DNA of 64,000 nt, taken from positions 806,001 through 870,000 of the forward strand of contig JAGKQI010000049.1 of NCBI GenBank assembly GCA_018806915.1. The letters are read 5' to 3'. The stretch comes from Phytophthora colocasiae (lineage: Eukaryota > Oomycota > Peronosporomycetes > Peronosporales > Peronosporaceae). This document shows, piece by piece, positions 1 to 9,231 of the stretch (its first letter is position 1; each line of letters opens with the position of its first letter). Position numbers and translations under genes: made by a program. The notes beneath the pieces are model-generated. The model was not told where the DNA came from and did no database searches. It saw only the letters and a list, made by a program, of their open reading frames with translations.

Positions 1-983
1 GTACGAGATCAGCTCCGGATCAAGGTCAGCCCCAGGCGCGGCGCAGACTCTTCTGGTGGCCTGATCCGGATTCTTTGAAGGATTACCAAGCGGGATCAGG
101 CAGCGATCAAGCCTCGATCGGGCAGCGATCAAGTCTCGGTTAGGTGCGAGATCAAGCTTCGGTTAAGTGCGAGATCAAGCTTCGGTTAAGTGCGAGATCA
201 AGCTTCGGTTAAGTACGAGATCAAGCTTCGGTTAAGTACGGAATCGGCTCAAGATCAGGGTTAGGGGAACCAAGCTAGGGATCAGCTCTGTAGCCAGTGT
301 CATGTGATCGTAGGAAGGTAAATCAGGATGGGATTAGTAGACATAGGAATAACCAAAAACAGAATCGAATTTGCCCTGAACCACTCAAGTGTCTTCGCTA
401 CGTTTGGAACCGGGAACTACATTGGCCCCACAAGCGTCAGGAAGGTAAGGATACGTGACCTAGTATATCGGTTAAGTCTGGATAATATATTGGCCAGCTT
501 TGCCCTATCTAGTGAACTGTCCTTTAAGTGCATACATCGGATCGGAAGGAGTTGGTTGTTTGGCCCAACGATCCCGTCGAATCTCGCCCCCTCAAGACTC
601 CCGCTATTGGAAGCGGTAAACAACGGAAAGGAAGGGACTGAATCCCGAACATTGGATTATTGGAAGACCTGGATCAAGAACCAGGCACCCGGATCAAGGC
701 TCGAGAGCTCGCCTACGACCGGGATCAAGTACTCCGAGGTGGAGTGAAGAACTTCCACGCCGCCTCAAACCCCTGCGTCACCCAAGACTTTCTTCCGACC
801 TACAAGACACCTTCAGAAGTCACCTGGAAGAGCGTAACCCGCCTACCGACGGGTACACAAGGTGAACACTACACGCAGCTAGATCACGGATCATCGGGGG
901 ACCCCCTCCGTTAGTCGGTGTCTGGGCGCAAGTGGTGATCGAGACCTGCCTCAACGAGATTTTGGCAGACCCGCTCCACCACA
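1..983 (+). repeat. LTR1, 5' LTR of element 1 (partial)
   Basis: Direct repeat of the LTR at 12,225-13,512: base 1 aligns to about 12,552, so roughly 330 bp of this LTR lie left of the window. It ends in CCACCACA immediately before the primer-binding site. It carries one more copy of a 23-bp internal repeat than LTR2. Short ORFs inside it are the same in all three LTR copies and look non-coding. Confidence 0.9.
142..233 (+). repeat. 23-bp tandem repeat in LTR1 (four units)
   Basis: Four near-identical 23-bp units with core GAGATCAAGCTTCGGTTAAG. LTR2 has three units and LTR3 a more degenerate array of related units. Unit number is the main length difference between LTR1 and LTR2. Position in U3 suggests possible promoter or enhancer repeats; that is inference. 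Confidence 0.85.
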
Positions 984-3311
984 ATGGTGCGCATGCCCGG
1001 ATCTTCTGGTGACTTCGGATATCACCGTGAGTCCCAAGAAGATGTCAAGGTAAAAGAAGAACAAGGGGAAGAAGTGCCTACGAATGTTGGATCGACGCAG
1101 GCACCGATAAAAACGGAAAGATCCACAGATCAGCAGAGTTCTGGGAGGATCTCTACTGACAGACACGAGGCAGACCTGGATCACAATCCAGATCTTGAAG
1201 AAAAACCTCGAATTCCTCCCAAGGCCCCGTCGAGGGCCATTGCGGATCTCGATGAGAATCGAGATCCGCACACGAGCGATAAGGAATCAGCAAAGCTGAA
1301 ACCTAATCTGCTCACCAAGTCCACTGTTGCCTCAAGATCGACCAAGAAAAAGAAGATCAAGAGCACCCGGACGAAATTGAAGGCTCCAGACTCAGAGCCA
1401 GAAGATGTGATCAACCCAGGATCAACGATCACCAAGGACGCGATCGAACAGGCCTACTACAGGAAGAGGCTAAGCGAGACCTTGCTTAATGATCCTGTTC
1501 TTACGATCATACAGGTCCGCCAGATCGGTAACCTCACCGGCCCAGTGTCGAAGCCCCGGACTAGCTCTGACCGCCTGAACGCGGTGAAGATCCTACTTGA
1601 TCTGCTCCAAGAAGCTGGTTTGGTGGCTGGAGAGTTCGACCCAAACTCTCTATTTGACTTGGAACTGCAAGCGATTCAATTTGCGACCCATGATCTATTC
1701 GATTCCCTCAAGATCTTGGTCGGCGAGCGCCCACTGACGCCCGACCCAGGCTATCAGACTGGGTCGTCATGCTACGCGTCAGCGACCTCGGAACCAGACT
1801 CAGATAGCCCGAGAAGGCTGCAACGCATGTCGTTAGGGCCCTCCGGCGCCAAGTTCCTGAAATCGCGTATGAAGAAACAGGATACGCGATCGGTGGCTGC
1901 GAAGCTGGAGGTCAAGATGCCCGATCAGCAAGAAAATCGCCGGACCCGGACGGACCAGACCGCGCCGACGACTAATTCCACTGGATCGAGCAACAAGTTG
2001 GACGACTACTTTCAAATGGCGATGGATCGTTTCTTGAAAGAACGGAATCTCGCGACACCCCGATCGCCGATCAAAGGGGAGTTAGATGTTGAAATGGAGT
2101 CCGTCACGGCCTCGGATCCGGGTGCATGGGAATACGATCCGGACGATCTGGGCATACCAAGTTCCGGTGGACAGATGTCGAGCCGAGCCACGATCGCATC
2201 CGCGGCGATCGGTCAAGGAGGATCGTCGATGATCCAGCGGGTCCGGATCTCAGCGATCTCGGATCTGAAAGATTTTGCGGGTAAAGATCTGGACGAAGAT
2301 CGCGCTCGGGCCTGGATCAGTAAGGTCAAGTCAGCGTTCCAGCGCGATCAGGCTACGGAAGAAGAGAAATGCCTCACGTTTGCAGATCTGATGGTGGGAC
2401 CGGCAAAGAACTGGTACAGGCAGCTCAGTCGAACGACGAAAACCAAGTGGGTGGATCTGTTGGACAGTTTCCAGACCCAATATTGTGGGTTGGGTATGTC
2501 GGTCGCGTGGCAATACTATCACGCTCGCAAGCGATCGGAAGAAACCCCTCTCGATTATCTCTACCGGCTCAACGTGGCGGCTTTACGTGCTAGACTGAAG
2601 ATCAAGGACGGGAGCCCTAAGGCCCGCCGAGAACATGTGGACCACTACATAGAGACATTGGGAGATCCGGAGTTAGCTGATCGGCTGACCCTACTCTGAC
2701 TGAGTGACGTCGAGGAGCTGGAGGAGGTACTCCGTGCCCGGGAACGGGCGAAAAGCAGACAGCGTAAATCTGCCTTCGGATCGAAGTACAGACAAAAGGC
2801 ACCGGCCAGTGCCCCGGCAGCACCTACCCGAGCGGTGGTACGGGCGATCCAAACTCAAGATCCGAGCTCAGAATCAGAAGAAATATCCGGATCGGATGGA
2901 TCCGATTCTGAAGGCGATCTCCGGAGGATATATCTTGCCGCGTCAGAAGACAAGCCGATCGGTACTGGGGGCGCTCCCCACCAACAGGATCAGTCGCGAT
3001 CGCACACGAACGTGCAGGACCGAGGCCGGATCACGGATCGCAGACAATCAGATCACGATCGAGGTCGCTGTTCGCATTGTTGGTCGCGGAAGCACACGGA
3101 TCTGGACTGCTGGAGACGTCTAACCTGTGACAAGTGCGGAAAGAGGGGCCACCCAACGGATCGCTGTCTATATACATGCCGTGGTTGTGGGGAGATCCAT
3201 GAAGCTGGAGAATGCCCCATGGAAGAATTCTACAACCAGATTCGCAAGTGGTACGATCCGACCCGACATGCCGGACTGTTTCCCGAGAAGGTGGAAAAGA
3301 TGTTAAACTAG
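984..3311 (+). CDS. gag: Gag polyprotein of element 1 (one in-frame stop)
   Basis: Structural capsid/nucleocapsid precursor. One reading frame runs from 984 to the TAG at 3309-3311, broken by a TGA at 2697-2699. The ATG at 984 overlaps the primer site, so the ATG at 993 is a likely alternative start. The first ~420 residues are charged and low-complexity with several PsiKxE motifs (VKEE, IKTE, IKGE). A retrotransposon Gag capsid domain follows (about residues 430-570; WISKVKSAF, NWYRQL, DYLYRLN). After the stop come an acidic stretch and three zinc knuckles: two CX2CX4HX4C and one CX2CX3HX4C. The frame and similarity continue past the TGA, so it looks like a single nonsense change. Gag ends at a candidate recoding site. 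Confidence 0.85.
985..1004 (+). other. tRNA primer-binding site of element 1
   Basis: TGGTGCGCATGCCCGGATCT starts one base after the LTR end. It begins with TGG, complementary to a tRNA CCA end, and its complement reads like a T-arm plus acceptor strand. The same 20-mer with one change (A to G) follows the LTR of element A at 47,384. The primer tRNA is not identified. Confidence 0.75.
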
Positions 3312-3335
3312 GACGCTCGCCGGTTTGGAAACCGG
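3302..3335 (+). promoter_or_regulatory. Gag-pol recoding signal (GTTAAAC-TAG plus hairpin)
   Basis: The gag frame ends TTA AAC TAG, giving heptamer GTTAAAC in the correct phase for -1 slippage. Eleven bases later an inverted repeat CCGGTTTGGAAACCGG (3320-3335) can form a hairpin. Element B has the same heptamer, a stop and a hairpin at the same spacing. In this copy pol continues in the gag frame rather than the -1 frame, so stop readthrough, or slippage plus a later indel, are both possible. Confidence 0.6.
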
Positions 3336-3362
3336 TACGAGCCGAGCGTTCTGAGTGCGTAT

Positions 3363-6300
3363 GTGAACAAGAAATCGAGAGGTCAAGATAGGGAGAATTC
3401 GGATCTGCGCGGTAATACATGTAAGTTGCATTCGTATACTGCTAAGATCGCGAGTCTTCCCCGGATCGATAAGTTCTCGCGATCTGGTGCGGAAGTGGCC
3501 TTGGATCTCAAGGAAGGAGAATCCAGGGGGTACTGGAAATACCACGCACCAGGAAAATGGTTCCGCCAAGCCAAGATCTCAGGCAAGATTAATCATGAAA
3601 GAGCGATCTTGCTCCTGGACACTGGCGCCGAGGTATCCATCTTGGATACCACCTTTGCTCGTAAGGTTGGGTGCCACTTTGACACTAGTCAGAGACAGGA
3701 GTGTGTTGGGATCGGTGATAATGTGTACACCACCGAGGGAAGAACGAGGATCAAGATCACGCTTGCGGGATACTTGGTCTACTTTTTCGATATTTGGATC
3801 GGGGATCTATCCGGGCAAGATGCGATCCTGGGTATGGATTTCATGATCCCGGCTGGGGTCCGGATGGATCTTGCGAAGGTATCGATGTGCTTACCTAATG
3901 AAGTGGGGATCCCACTTAGTGGTCGCAAGAGATTATACGGGGAGAAGGTAAGATCGGTAAAATTGGAGGAAGATCTACATATCCCAGTTGGGGGATCTGA
4001 AGAGACCGCATCGGGAGTGAAATTATCGGCGACGGAGAAATTGTGGGTGACTAGAGGCGACCGATGGGTACCTACCGTGGTAAATGGACCCGGCCGAACT
4101 CGGTACTTAGTGATCACGAATTTGAGCGAGAAGATTTTACGACTGGATCACAGATTACATGTCGGAATGGTACTTGATCAAGAAAAAGTTCCTCGATACC
4201 CCGGATTTGTGTCGGTCGGATCCCGGCGTTACATGGAGTGGCAGAATCTAGCTCTAGAAGCGACTGTGGACGCAAGACCAGAACCTCAGGAAACCGTAGA
4301 GATCCCCTTACCGTCGGTCGAACGGCCGACCTACGTTACGCCGCGATCTATACTCCGTCGAGGTGGGACGGCCAAGACCGATCTTGATCCTGCACCGATA
4401 TCGACATTGGAATCTCGATCATCAACCCGATCGACCGACGCAGCCGAAGTCAAGGTCACTTTCCTTGAACCCAAACAGGATCCCATGAATACCCCACCGA
4501 TCACGATCATTTCCGACAGGACCCCGAGTGGCGAAGCTGGGGGCGGTGAGACTGAGATGAATGAGAGCTTGCCAGATCAGGCCCCAGATCGGACAGACCA
4601 GACATGCGAAGAAGAGATCGAGGTAAAAACAGAAAAACCAGATTTTAAAATCGAGATCCAACATGTATCCGACGCCGATGCCGTCCCCATGGTTAAAGAC
4701 ACCCCGATCTTGACAGCCAAGGACGATAGGCTGCGCGATCAATCAACGGATGAACCCGATCCGACATCTCCGGAAGGGATCGAGAACGCCGATCAGACCC
4801 ACTTACACGAAAGTGGCGATTTTTCGGCCGAAGATCTAGCCGATAATCTCGCAGTAGTACCAGAAATCCAGATCTCCACCACTGAAGAAGTCAAGATCGA
4901 AGATCTGCAAGTAGGAAATCCGGGATCGGCTACCCCGGAGGTGATCGAGAAACTTCGACAGATTATTTGGAAGAAGCGACATCTCCTGATCGGAAAGGGA
5001 AACGCACTTCCCCCAGCGGCCAAGGGTGTTATATGCGATATCGACGTGGGTGATGCAAAGCCGATCGCACAACGAGTCCGAAAGGTGGCGCCACAGTTCC
5101 GCGAGAAAGTATCGGATCTCATCAAAGGACTCCTAGCTGCCAAGAAAATCCGGCCATCGACCTCGCCATGGGCATCGCCGATCGTGGTGATCATCAAGAA
5201 GAACGGCGTGGACATCCGACTATGTATCGATTATCGGCTGGTGAACAGTCTCACGAGGCTGATGATCTACCCAATGCCTCTGATCAATGACCTGTTAGAA
5301 GATCTTGACAAGGTTCTGTGGTATTGTTCACTAGACATGGCGAGTGGGTTCTGGGTCGTGTCAATGACCGACCGAGCTCGCGCGATCTCAGCTTTCATCA
5401 CCCCGTTCGGCCTCTTCGAGTGGAATCGCATGCCGTTCGGGCTGAAGAACGCCCCTCAGATCTATCAACGTCTTGTGGACAACGCCCTATATGGATTTTT
5501 GAAGATCTCCCAGTCAGGGAATACGGAAGACTCTACCGATGTGTTTGAATCAGGGATCCCAGAAGATCCTGGTCGCCCGTCGGTTCTAGGACGGAGATCA
5601 TACATCGACGATATCTTGATCACGGCTGGAACATGGGATCAAATGTGCGATCGGGTGGAAGACCTATTGGAGGCCTGTGATAAGTGGAATCTCTCGATCA
5701 GTGTGGCGAAGAGCTTCTGGGGCATGGATAAGGTGGAATATCTTGGACACAAAGTGTCGATCGACGGATTGGAGGCAAACCCGAAAGACCTGAAGTCTCT
5801 GACGGATCTGCCATTCCCTGGGTCGCTCCGATCCATGCAATCGTTCCTGGGAAGTTTGAATTACTATAGTCGGTTCATCGAGGATTATGCGATCTATGCA
5901 TCGGTCCTATATGAACTACGTGAAGTGGAGTTCGCAGAACTGAAGAAGCGACCAGATCTTCGAAAGATCATGGATGGTACGGACCCGATCAATCGAGATC
6001 CCGTTGCGCTTAAGTCGAATCAGGATGGATCACCCGACACCTTGACTCAAAAGGGGAATAGTACGCCGGATCTTAACTTGGGGGCGCCGCCTCCCCCCTG
6101 TTCAAGCAAGGTCGAAGCCAATCTGGCCCAAAGAGCTGGCGACGAAAGGTGGGGTAGGGCACACAGGGCGTTTACAGCCCTGAAAACCAAGATCGCGTCG
6201 ACCCCGATCCTTCGCCACTTCGACATGACGAAGTTACCCGTGGTGATCGTGTATGCCAGTGACTGGGCGATTTCCGCCGCACTAATGCAGGAACACGACC

Positions 6301-7775
6301 AGATCTACCACCCGGTCGCGTTTGCCAGCCGAACCTTGAAGACGAACGAGTTAAACTATAATGTTGCCGAAAAGGAGGTGTTGGCTCTACTTCGGATCTT
6401 GGATCTACACTACACCCTGTTGGTGGGACGTCGGATCAAGGTCCTAACCAGACACTCCACGCTTGCCTGGCTGTTCAAGTCTGCCGGCCTCCAAGGGCGT
6501 CTGGGACAATGGTCTGCTCTCCTGTCCCCATGGACACTCGAGATCACGAAGTGTACGAAGGGAGAGGATGAGATACTGGGGGCGATCGCAGCTAATATAA
6601 CGCCTAGATCGGAGATCGACGAAGCCCTGATCGCGATCGCGCCACAGAAGGAACCAAGGCGTAAGATCCAGATGCCGATTCCCACCGTAGATCCAGGTGA
6701 GGAGCTATGGGTAGTAAGTTTCGACGGTTCGGCACGCGTGAAACGAGGAGGAGGCGCTTTCAGCGCGATCGTGTGGAGTTTGCCGGAGTGGAAAGTGATC
6801 AAGGCTAGATCAGACTATGCGGAGAGTCTTACTGTCAATGAAGCGGAATACCGTGGACTCTTGCTAGGTCTTGGCATGATCGCACAGTTAGAACGCCGCC
6901 GTTTGGTCATTTGTGGCGATTCGAACCTAGTGATCCGACAAGTCCGGGGCGAGATCGACTGCAAGGCGCCAGGATTGACGTTACTGAAACAGAAGGTGCT
7001 AGATCACTTGCGGAATTGGGGAGATCATGAGCTAGTCCATGTGAAGAGAGACTGGAATGGGAGCGCAGACAGCTTGGCGAGTGCCGCGCTGCAGCGAGGA
7101 AGCGGGATCGAGGTCCACGATGAAGCAGATCGGTGCGATCTGGTCACCCTAAATCGGCTTGATGAGGTGTTGATCCCTCGAGTTGAAGATCGAACGGTGC
7201 AAGTGTCGGCCGTAGCCACGGGTGCGGCCCGAGCGCGACCCGATGCCGCCGTCCTGCGAGAGGAACTGATCCGGGAGATGCGGGTGGATCGGATCAGGCG
7301 AGCTCAGGATGAGGAGGTCTGGATCGCCGGACTAAAGAAGTACCTGGCTGGGCAGATCGCGGATCTTACTCGAGCCGAATCTGGATCCTACGCCAAGATC
7401 GCTTCCGAGTACGAGGTAGATGAACAGGATCTGTTGTTTTACTGCCCACCAAGGCCGAGATCAAGTGGTGATCGCGACCGCCTGATGAGACTCGTGGTTC
7501 CAGAAACGCTACAGCAGGATGTCCTCCACCACTACCATACGACCCTGGAAGGGGGACATCAAGGAATCGGACGCACTTATCAGCGGATCCGAGATCATTT
7601 CCACTGGAGGGGATTATATCGGAGCGTGCAGCGATACGTAGGCGAGTGTGTAGACTGTGAGACCGGAAAGGGGAGACCCACGATCCGGGGCGAGTCACCT
7701 GGGAATCTGCCCATTCCAGATCATAGCGATGGATCACATACCCTCTCTGCCCAGATCCAACAAAGGCAATACTGA
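3363..7775 (+). CDS. pol: Pol polyprotein of element 1: protease, RT, two RNase H-like domains, integrase zinc finger
   Basis: Replication enzymes of a Ty3/Gypsy element; the frame is open from 3312, directly after the gag stop. Aspartic protease motif DTGA is near residue 86. A long acidic linker follows with more PsiKxE motifs. Reverse transcriptase has LCIDYRLVN, PFGLKNAP and YIDD near residue 747. The first RNase H-like domain (near residue 964) reads VYASDWA where TDAS is usual and LTRHSTL where TDH is usual, so two catalytic Asp are missing. The second RNase H (near residue 1119) keeps SFDGSA, NEAEY, GDSNLVI and NGSADSLAS. An H2C2 integrase zinc finger follows, then the frame is lost near 7,700. 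Confidence 0.9.
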   Translation: MNKKSRGQDRENSDLRGNTCKLHSYTAKIASLPRIDKFSRSGAEVALDLKEGESRGYWKYHAPGKWFRQAKISGKINHERAILLLDTGAEVSILDTTFARKVGCHFDTSQRQECVGIGDNVYTTEGRTRIKITLAGYLVYFFDIWIGDLSGQDAILGMDFMIPAGVRMDLAKVSMCLPNEVGIPLSGRKRLYGEKVRSVKLEEDLHIPVGGSEETASGVKLSATEKLWVTRGDRWVPTVVNGPGRTRYLVITNLSEKILRLDHRLHVGMVLDQEKVPRYPGFVSVGSRRYMEWQNLALEATVDARPEPQETVEIPLPSVERPTYVTPRSILRRGGTAKTDLDPAPISTLESRSSTRSTDAAEVKVTFLEPKQDPMNTPPITIISDRTPSGEAGGGETEMNESLPDQAPDRTDQTCEEEIEVKTEKPDFKIEIQHVSDADAVPMVKDTPILTAKDDRLRDQSTDEPDPTSPEGIENADQTHLHESGDFSAEDLADNLAVVPEIQISTTEEVKIEDLQVGNPGSATPEVIEKLRQIIWKKRHLLIGKGNALPPAAKGVICDIDVGDAKPIAQRVRKVAPQFREKVSDLIKGLLAAKKIRPSTSPWASPIVVIIKKNGVDIRLCIDYRLVNSLTRLMIYPMPLINDLLEDLDKVLWYCSLDMASGFWVVSMTDRARAISAFITPFGLFEWNRMPFGLKNAPQIYQRLVDNALYGFLKISQSGNTEDSTDVFESGIPEDPGRPSVLGRRSYIDDILITAGTWDQMCDRVEDLLEACDKWNLSISVAKSFWGMDKVEYLGHKVSIDGLEANPKDLKSLTDLPFPGSLRSMQSFLGSLNYYSRFIEDYAIYASVLYELREVEFAELKKRPDLRKIMDGTDPINRDPVALKSNQDGSPDTLTQKGNSTPDLNLGAPPPPCSSKVEANLAQRAGDERWGRAHRAFTALKTKIASTPILRHFDMTKLPVVIVYASDWAISAALMQEHDQIYHPVAFASRTLKTNELNYNVAEKEVLALLRILDLHYTLLVGRRIKVLTRHSTLAWLFKSAGLQGRLGQWSALLSPWTLEITKCTKGEDEILGAIAANITPRSEIDEALIAIAPQKEPRRKIQMPIPTVDPGEELWVVSFDGSARVKRGGGAFSAIVWSLPEWKVIKARSDYAESLTVNEAEYRGLLLGLGMIAQLERRRLVICGDSNLVIRQVRGEIDCKAPGLTLLKQKVLDHLRNWGDHELVHVKRDWNGSADSLASAALQRGSGIEVHDEADRCDLVTLNRLDEVLIPRVEDRTVQVSAVATGAARARPDAAVLREELIREMRVDRIRRAQDEEVWIAGLKKYLAGQIADLTRAESGSYAKIASEYEVDEQDLLFYCPPRPRSSGDRDRLMRLVVPETLQQDVLHHYHTTLEGGHQGIGRTYQRIRDHFHWRGLYRSVQRYVGECVDCETGKGRPTIRGESPGNLPIPDHSDGSHTLSAQIQQRQY

Positions 7776-8541
7776 ACTACTGATCTGGGTAGATCTGTTC
7801 ACGGGATATGTGATCGCAAAGGCTAGTTCCTCCCGATCGGCCCAGACCGTCGCGGAATCTTATGAAGAATGCGTGTTCCGCAGATTTGGTGCTAGCGAGA
7901 TGATCAGGCACGATCGAGAACCGGGCTTCATGTCCGACTTCTTCAGATCGTTCAATAGGATCCTGGGGCAGCGACAACGGGCAACGATGGCCTACCGACC
8001 ACAGGCCAATGGGACTGCGGAACGGATGGTGCAAACGGCCACTAGGGCGATCAAGATGTATGTTCAAGATCTCGATCAAAAGGACTGGGATGAATACGCG
8101 GAGAGATTGACTTTCGCCATTAACACGGCTCACGATCGGGTCCGGGGAGATACCCCTCACTATTTGGTACACGGATGGGATCCAAGATCGACGTTGGAAG
8201 CAACGATCCCGATCGGGTCGACCAGACGCCACGATCGCGATCCAAGACGGTGGAGATATCGCGTTCAGAGATACTACCAGCAGTCGAGAGAACAGGTCAA
8301 CGCTAAGCTGCGAGAGGCGATCGCGGACCGAGCTGATCGGCACAATGAGGATGTCGATCCGCATCAGATCGAAGCTGGATCACGAGTTTGGCTATACCTA
8401 GATCGTGTGAAGGAAGGGTATGCCCGTAAACTCGCCCACCTTTGGCACGGCCCGTTCCGTGTTGCAGAGAAGCTCAATGAATTCACGATCAAGCTGGAGA
8501 TCGCGGGCATATCTTCGCGGTGGTTCATGTTTCTAAGCTAA
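7657..8541 (+). CDS. Integrase core of element 1 (frameshifted continuation of pol)
   Basis: Continues pol in another frame after a single-base-type frameshift around 7,660-7,775. The DDE residues are visible: AMDHIPSLP, IRHDREPGF and GTAERMVQ. An integrase C-terminal SH3-like region (RVWLYLDRVKEG, HLWHGPFRVAEK) follows. A second frameshift near 8,510-8,541 moves the chromodomain to a third frame. Element 2 carries the same region with different breaks, so these are copy-specific lesions or assembly indels. Confidence 0.85.
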   Translation: MRPERGDPRSGASHLGICPFQIIAMDHIPSLPRSNKGNTELLIWVDLFTGYVIAKASSSRSAQTVAESYEECVFRRFGASEMIRHDREPGFMSDFFRSFNRILGQRQRATMAYRPQANGTAERMVQTATRAIKMYVQDLDQKDWDEYAERLTFAINTAHDRVRGDTPHYLVHGWDPRSTLEATIPIGSTRRHDRDPRRWRYRVQRYYQQSREQVNAKLREAIADRADRHNEDVDPHQIEAGSRVWLYLDRVKEGYARKLAHLWHGPFRVAEKLNEFTIKLEIAGISSRWFMFLS

Positions 8542-8879
8542 AGCTGGTACGGAATTTCCCTGATCGACCGCGGATCGAGTTGACGGTAGATGAAGCAGAT
8601 CGGCTCGATTTCGATGAGATCCTCCTTCCGGAGGACAGTTGGGTTCCAGATCTGGATGCCGATGAGTACGAAGTCGAACGGATCTCGGACATGCGAAGTG
8701 GGAAACGAACTCGCTACGGCCGGATCTATCGTGAATTCCTGGTGCACTGGGTCGGTTATGATGAGCCAACGTGGGTCGACGAAGCTGATCTTAACTGTGG
8801 GGCCATATTGAGCGCGTTCCTACGTGACCACGCTAATCGGAACCGGTTCGGCGTGATGCAGTCGCATGAAGAAGTGTAA
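8520..8879 (+). CDS. Integrase C-terminus and chromodomain of element 1
   Basis: C-terminal piece of pol in a third frame. It begins with the typical FMFLSKLK-like end of the integrase C-terminal domain, seen here as VHVSKLKLVRNFPD. It then has a chromodomain-like block with EVERISDMR, FLVHWVGYDEPTW and a terminal helix. A chromodomain at this position defines chromoviruses and is thought to guide integration to marked chromatin. The stop at 8877-8879 is followed within 10 bp by a hairpin. Confidence 0.8.
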   Translation: MVHVSKLKLVRNFPDRPRIELTVDEADRLDFDEILLPEDSWVPDLDADEYEVERISDMRSGKRTRYGRIYREFLVHWVGYDEPTWVDEADLNCGAILSAFLRDHANRNRFGVMQSHEEV

Positions 8880-8888
8880 GGGAAGCCA

Positions 8889-8913
8889 GGCGAGGTGACA
8901 GGGTTACCTCGCC
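8889..8913 (+). other. Hairpin after the pol stop, element 1
   Basis: GGCGAGGTGAC pairs with GTTACCTCGCC around a three-base loop (11 bp including one G-T). Element 2 has a 25-nt hairpin at the same place (16,666-16,690) with paired changes, for example C-G to T-A. It lies between convergent pol and antisense ORF, so a role at the 3' ends of one or both transcripts is possible; that is inference. Confidence 0.65.
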
Positions 8914-9231
8914 GGGATCGAAGAAGCTGATGTGGAGGAGAATCCAGATCAGAGCGAGAGTTTTATATTTGTGTATATGCATGTGCGTAGGGAATTTGAC
9001 GTTGGAAGGTGGTGATCCGGGATGTCGAGATGGAGATGAAAGGGGATCACATTCCTAAGATGATAGAGTACGATGGAATGACTGTGGGAATGGAGATTAC
9101 GGATTACGAGTGGAGATTATGAGAATTACGAATGGAGATGGGAGAATGTAGAACGGCCCTGGAAGGGGTTCCGAACCCGAACTCGGGGAGAAGCCCCGAG
9201 CCTTGCTGCAGGTGATCGAAGTTCGCACGAC
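8914..9231. other. Non-coding spacer between pol and antisense ORF, element 1
   Basis: No ORF with recognisable content. It contains a stretch shared with element 2 (TTGTGTATATGCATGTG) and A/G-rich tandem-like text (GGAGATTACGAATGG). It probably holds the 3' ends of the two convergent transcripts. Confidence 0.5.

Noticed and set aside
328..914. Overlapping ORFs inside LTR1, also at 13,018-13,442 and 20,832-21,223
   Set aside because: They recur only because the LTR is repeated. No motif, frames differ in start and length between copies, and they lie in LTR sequence.
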